Origin: Campylobacteraceae bacterium
GTDB taxonomy: Bacteria; Campylobacterota; Campylobacteria; Campylobacterales; Sulfurovaceae
Length of the DNA stretch: 52,202 nt
Direction: 5' to 3'
Assembly: GCA_026996165.1 (NCBI GenBank)
Contig: JALWMP010000074.1
Coordinates: 1 to 52,202 of the forward strand
The notes below the pieces were generated by a model. The model saw only the letters and a program-made list of their open reading frames with translations. It searched no databases and was not told the origin of the DNA. Below are positions 49,525 to 52,202 of this stretch, piece by piece (the first letter of the stretch is position 1; each line of letters begins with the position of its first letter). The position numbers and the translations under genes were made by a program.

Positions 49525-50739
49525 TTATGCTATTTTTGAATTTTTTATATATATAGGTTTAGCTCCATTGTTGATTACATCTTCTGTAACAATAACTTCA
49601 TACCCCTCAAGTTCTGGTAACTCATACATTATGTCTAATAGAGACTCTTCCATAATTGAACGTAACCCTCTTGCACCAGTTTTTCGTTTAATTGCTTTTT
49701 GTGCAACTGCTTTTAAGGCAGACTCTTCAAATGTTAAAATGGCATTATCTATTTCAAAGAGTTTCTGGTACTGTTTTACAATAGAGTTTTTAGGTTCAAC
49801 CAAAATTCGTACCATATCTTCTAGTGTAATTGGTTCTAGTGTTGCAGTAACATGTAGTCGTCCAATAAGTTCTGGAATAATTCCAAAATGAACTAAATCG
49901 TCAGATTCTATAAGGTGCATTACATTTTCATTATCTTTATTACTTCGTTTTTCTTGTCCAAAACCAAGTTGGTTAGCTCCTAAACGTCTTTGGATAATCT
50001 CTTCAACACCATCAAATGCACCTCCACATATAAAGAGAATGTTTGAGGTATCTATTTGTAAAAAGTCTTGATTTGGATGTTTCCTTCCACCTTTTGGTGG
50101 AATATTAACAACTGAACCCTCTATAATTTTAAGAAGGGCTTGTTGTACCCCTTCACCTGAGACATCTCTTGTAATTGAACGATTTTCACCCATACGAGCA
50201 ATCTTATCCATCTCATCAATAAAAATTATACCACGTTCAGCTTTAGCAACATCATCACCTGCTGCTTGAAGAAGTTTTGTTAAAATATTTTCTACATCTT
50301 CTCCAACATAACCAGCTTCAGTTAGGTTAGTTGCATCTGAAATAGCAATCGGTACATCTAAAAATTTAGCGATAGTTTGTGCCAAAAGTGTTTTACCTGA
50401 ACCTGTAGGTCCAATAAGTAATATATTTGATTTCTCAATGCTTGTATCGTTCTCTTGTCTATTTTTAAAGATTCTTTTATAGTGATTATAGACAGCAACA
50501 GAGAGAGTCTTTTTTGCACTCTCTTGACCAATAACATAGTCATCTAATATTTTATGAATCTCTTTTGGGATTAGAAGAGTTGTTGGTTCTATATTATTAG
50601 AGCTACTCTCCTCTTCTCCAAAAAGAATCTTATACGCAGATGTAACACAGTTAGAGCAGATGTAAGCACGGTTACCTGCAATAAAAGGATTATTCTCTTT
50701 TTCAGTAGTATTACAAAAACTACACTCTTTTCTAGCCAT
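49525..50739 (-). CDS. clpX: ATP-dependent protease ATPase subunit ClpX
   Basis: N-terminal zinc finger [34 protein letters not shown]. Confidence 0.97.
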   Translation of the reverse strand: MARKECSFCNTTEKENNPFIAGNRAYICSNCVTSAYKILFGEEESSSNNIEPTTLLIPKEIHKILDDYVIGQESAKKTLSVAVYNHYKRIFKNRQENDTSIEKSNILLIGPTGSGKTLLAQTIAKFLDVPIAISDATNLTEAGYVGEDVENILTKLLQAAGDDVAKAERGIIFIDEMDKIARMGENRSITRDVSGEGVQQALLKIIEGSVVNIPPKGGRKHPNQDFLQIDTSNILFICGGAFDGVEEIIQRRLGANQLGFGQEKRSNKDNENVMHLIESDDLVHFGIIPELIGRLHVTATLEPITLEDMVRILVEPKNSIVKQYQKLFEIDNAILTFEESALKAVAQKAIKRKTGARGLRSIMEESLLDIMYELPELEGYEVIVTEDVINNGAKPIYIKNSKIA

Positions 50740-51523
50740 TATTATTCTTCCTTATATATGGAATACCACGTTTTGAATTCATGATAAACTCTACTAAATT
50801 TTTTACACTCTTTGAAGAGGTTTCTTTAAATATTTTTTTTGCTGATTCTTGAAGTGCTTGACCACTCTCAAATAGCTCTTTATATGCTACCTTAAGTGCA
50901 TTAATCTCTTCTCTTTGTATATGTCGTCGAAGTCCTGTAAGATTAAGTCCTCTTAAAGTAGCTCTGTTTCCCTCTGCTAAACAGTAGGGTGGTATATCTT
51001 GACTTAGAGCAGAAGCCCCAGCAATCATAGCAAAGTCACCAATATGAACAAATTGGTGAATAGGAGTTAGACCTCCAATAACAACGTTGTTACCAAGTTC
51101 AACATGACCTGCTAAGGTTGCCCCATTTGCCAAGATACAGTTGTCTCCTACTTTAACATCATGACCTAAATGGACATAACCCATTAATAGATTATTGTTG
51201 CCAATTTTAGTAATACTACCACCTCCCTTGGTTCCTGGGTTGATTAGGGTAAATTCACGAATTTTATTGTTATCTCCAATGATAAGTTCAACCTCTTCAC
51301 CATTGTATTTTAAATCTTGTGGGATTGAACCTATAACAGCATGAGAGAAGATATGATTATTTTTACCAATAGTTGTTTTACCCGCAATAACAGTATGTGC
51401 ATCAATAATGCTATTGTCTCCAATAACAGTTTTAGAAGAGACAGTTACATAAGGTCCAATAGTTACATTCTCTCCAATAGTTGAACCCTCTTCAATAACT
51501 GCTGTTGCATGTATATTTGACAC
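50732..51523 (-). CDS. lpxA: UDP-N-acetylglucosamine acyltransferase
   Basis: Hexapeptide repeats from [42 protein letters not shown]. Confidence 0.95.
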   Translation of the reverse strand: MSNIHATAVIEEGSTIGENVTIGPYVTVSSKTVIGDNSIIDAHTVIAGKTTIGKNNHIFSHAVIGSIPQDLKYNGEEVELIIGDNNKIREFTLINPGTKGGGSITKIGNNNLLMGYVHLGHDVKVGDNCILANGATLAGHVELGNNVVIGGLTPIHQFVHIGDFAMIAGASALSQDIPPYCLAEGNRATLRGLNLTGLRRHIQREEINALKVAYKELFESGQALQESAKKIFKETSSKSVKNLVEFIMNSKRGIPYIRKNNNG

Positions 51524-51556
51524 AAATTCCCTTTTTATATTTTTTTATATCAATAA

Positions 51557-52006
51557 TTATTTATCGACTATCATAGCTTTTAGTTCAGCTTCTGCTACTA
51601 ATTTTTCATTAACATAAGCTTTTGCATCAAGTTGCCAAATAGCACCTCTATGTTTAATTACACTAAGTCTATAAACTAATTGGTCTCCTGGTGTTACAGG
51701 AGAGCGAAATTTTGCTTTGTCAATACTCATAAAATAGACAACTTTTTCAGATGCTGCCTCTTGTTCCTCTTCACTAGAACTTTGAAAAGCCAATACACCA
51801 CCAGCTTGAGCCATACCTTCAATAATCATAACACCAGGGTATATAGGGTGGTCGGGAAAGTGTCCTTGAAATACAGGTTCAGAGATTGAAACATTTTTAT
51901 ATCCTTCAATGCTTACCCCCTTTTCTAATTTTGTTACACGGTCAAGTAGTAAAAAAGGATACCTGTGTGGTAATATTTTTTGAATTTCAACAACATCATA
52001 GAGCAT
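51557..52006 (-). CDS. fabZ: 3-hydroxyacyl-ACP dehydratase FabZ
   Basis: [37 protein letters not shown]. Confidence 0.96.
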   Translation of the reverse strand: MLYDVVEIQKILPHRYPFLLLDRVTKLEKGVSIEGYKNVSISEPVFQGHFPDHPIYPGVMIIEGMAQAGGVLAFQSSSEEEQEAASEKVVYFMSIDKAKFRSPVTPGDQLVYRLSVIKHRGAIWQLDAKAYVNEKLVAEAELKAMIVDK

Positions 52007-52062
52007 TGAGTTTCGCCTTTAGAGAAATTTTTTAATTATTTTATCTAAAAAGAGTTAAAATG

Positions 52063-52202
52063 TTAAGTGATTTCTAACAGAACTTCTTTAACATCTTCAT
52101 AAATATGGTATTTATAGATAATTTCAAGCTTTTGAGTAGGAATTTTATCAACAATAACTATTAAAGATAAATCGTAAGGATTAGTAATTAATTGCTTTCT
52201 AA
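52063..52202 (-). CDS. C-terminal fragment of an unidentified protein (continues off the right edge)
   Basis: Open minus-strand frame ..RKQLITNPYDLSLIVIVDKIPTQKLEIIYKYHIYEDVKEVLLEIT*. Confidence 0.45.
   Translation of the reverse strand, partial: RKQLITNPYDLSLIVIVDKIPTQKLEIIYKYHIYEDVKEVLLEIT

Noticed and set aside
49391-49891. 166-aa plus-strand ORF across mreB/clpX
   Set aside because: Antisense to two strongly conserved genes; no recognisable motifs.
48478-52006. fabZ-lpxA-clpX-mreB-mreC order as a novel operon
   Set aside because: To my knowledge this order is already conserved in Helicobacter pylori and relatives; only what follows mreC looks noteworthy.

Overview
AT-rich chromosomal window, almost certainly Campylobacterota (Sulfurovum/Sulfurimonas-like by gene content and protein style; lineage is inferred, not tested). 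Most of it is housekeeping: hisS (partial), era, plsC, aspartate-family aminotransferase, cysE, speA, ppx/gppA, cca-type nucleotidyltransferase, polyprenyl synthetase, hemA, proS, hemC, rplI, hslVU, tmk, coaD, ubiX, tRNA-Leu(CAA), hup, ftsK, an ABC-F protein, adk, aspS, and the run fabZ-lpxA-clpX-mreB-mreC. The most interesting points are: (1) mreC is translationally coupled to a MotA/ZorA-like plus MotB/OmpA-like ion-motor pair. The OmpA-like partner has 26 unbroken heptads between its TM segment and OmpA domain, and the pair is followed by an unannotated 46-aa highly basic ORF. (2) Extended bacterial N-glycosylation sequons (D/E-X-N-X-S/T) are strikingly dense in predicted periplasmic segments: 11 in the linker of a kinase-N-lobe/TM/NTF2-like fusion, 6 in a small secreted protein, and 2 in the MreC tail. 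(3) A perfect 356-bp tandem duplication truncates a copy of a stand-alone CZB-type zinc-domain gene. (4) The prolyl-tRNA synthetase lacks the INS editing insertion, which brings two CxxC pairs together. (5) A DUF234-type ATPase gene is bracketed by imperfect direct repeats and REP-like remnants. (6) REP-like GTAGGGTGCG elements supply the stop codons of two unrelated genes. No CRISPR array, IS element or rRNA was seen. All calls were made by eye from the sequence; no searches were run.
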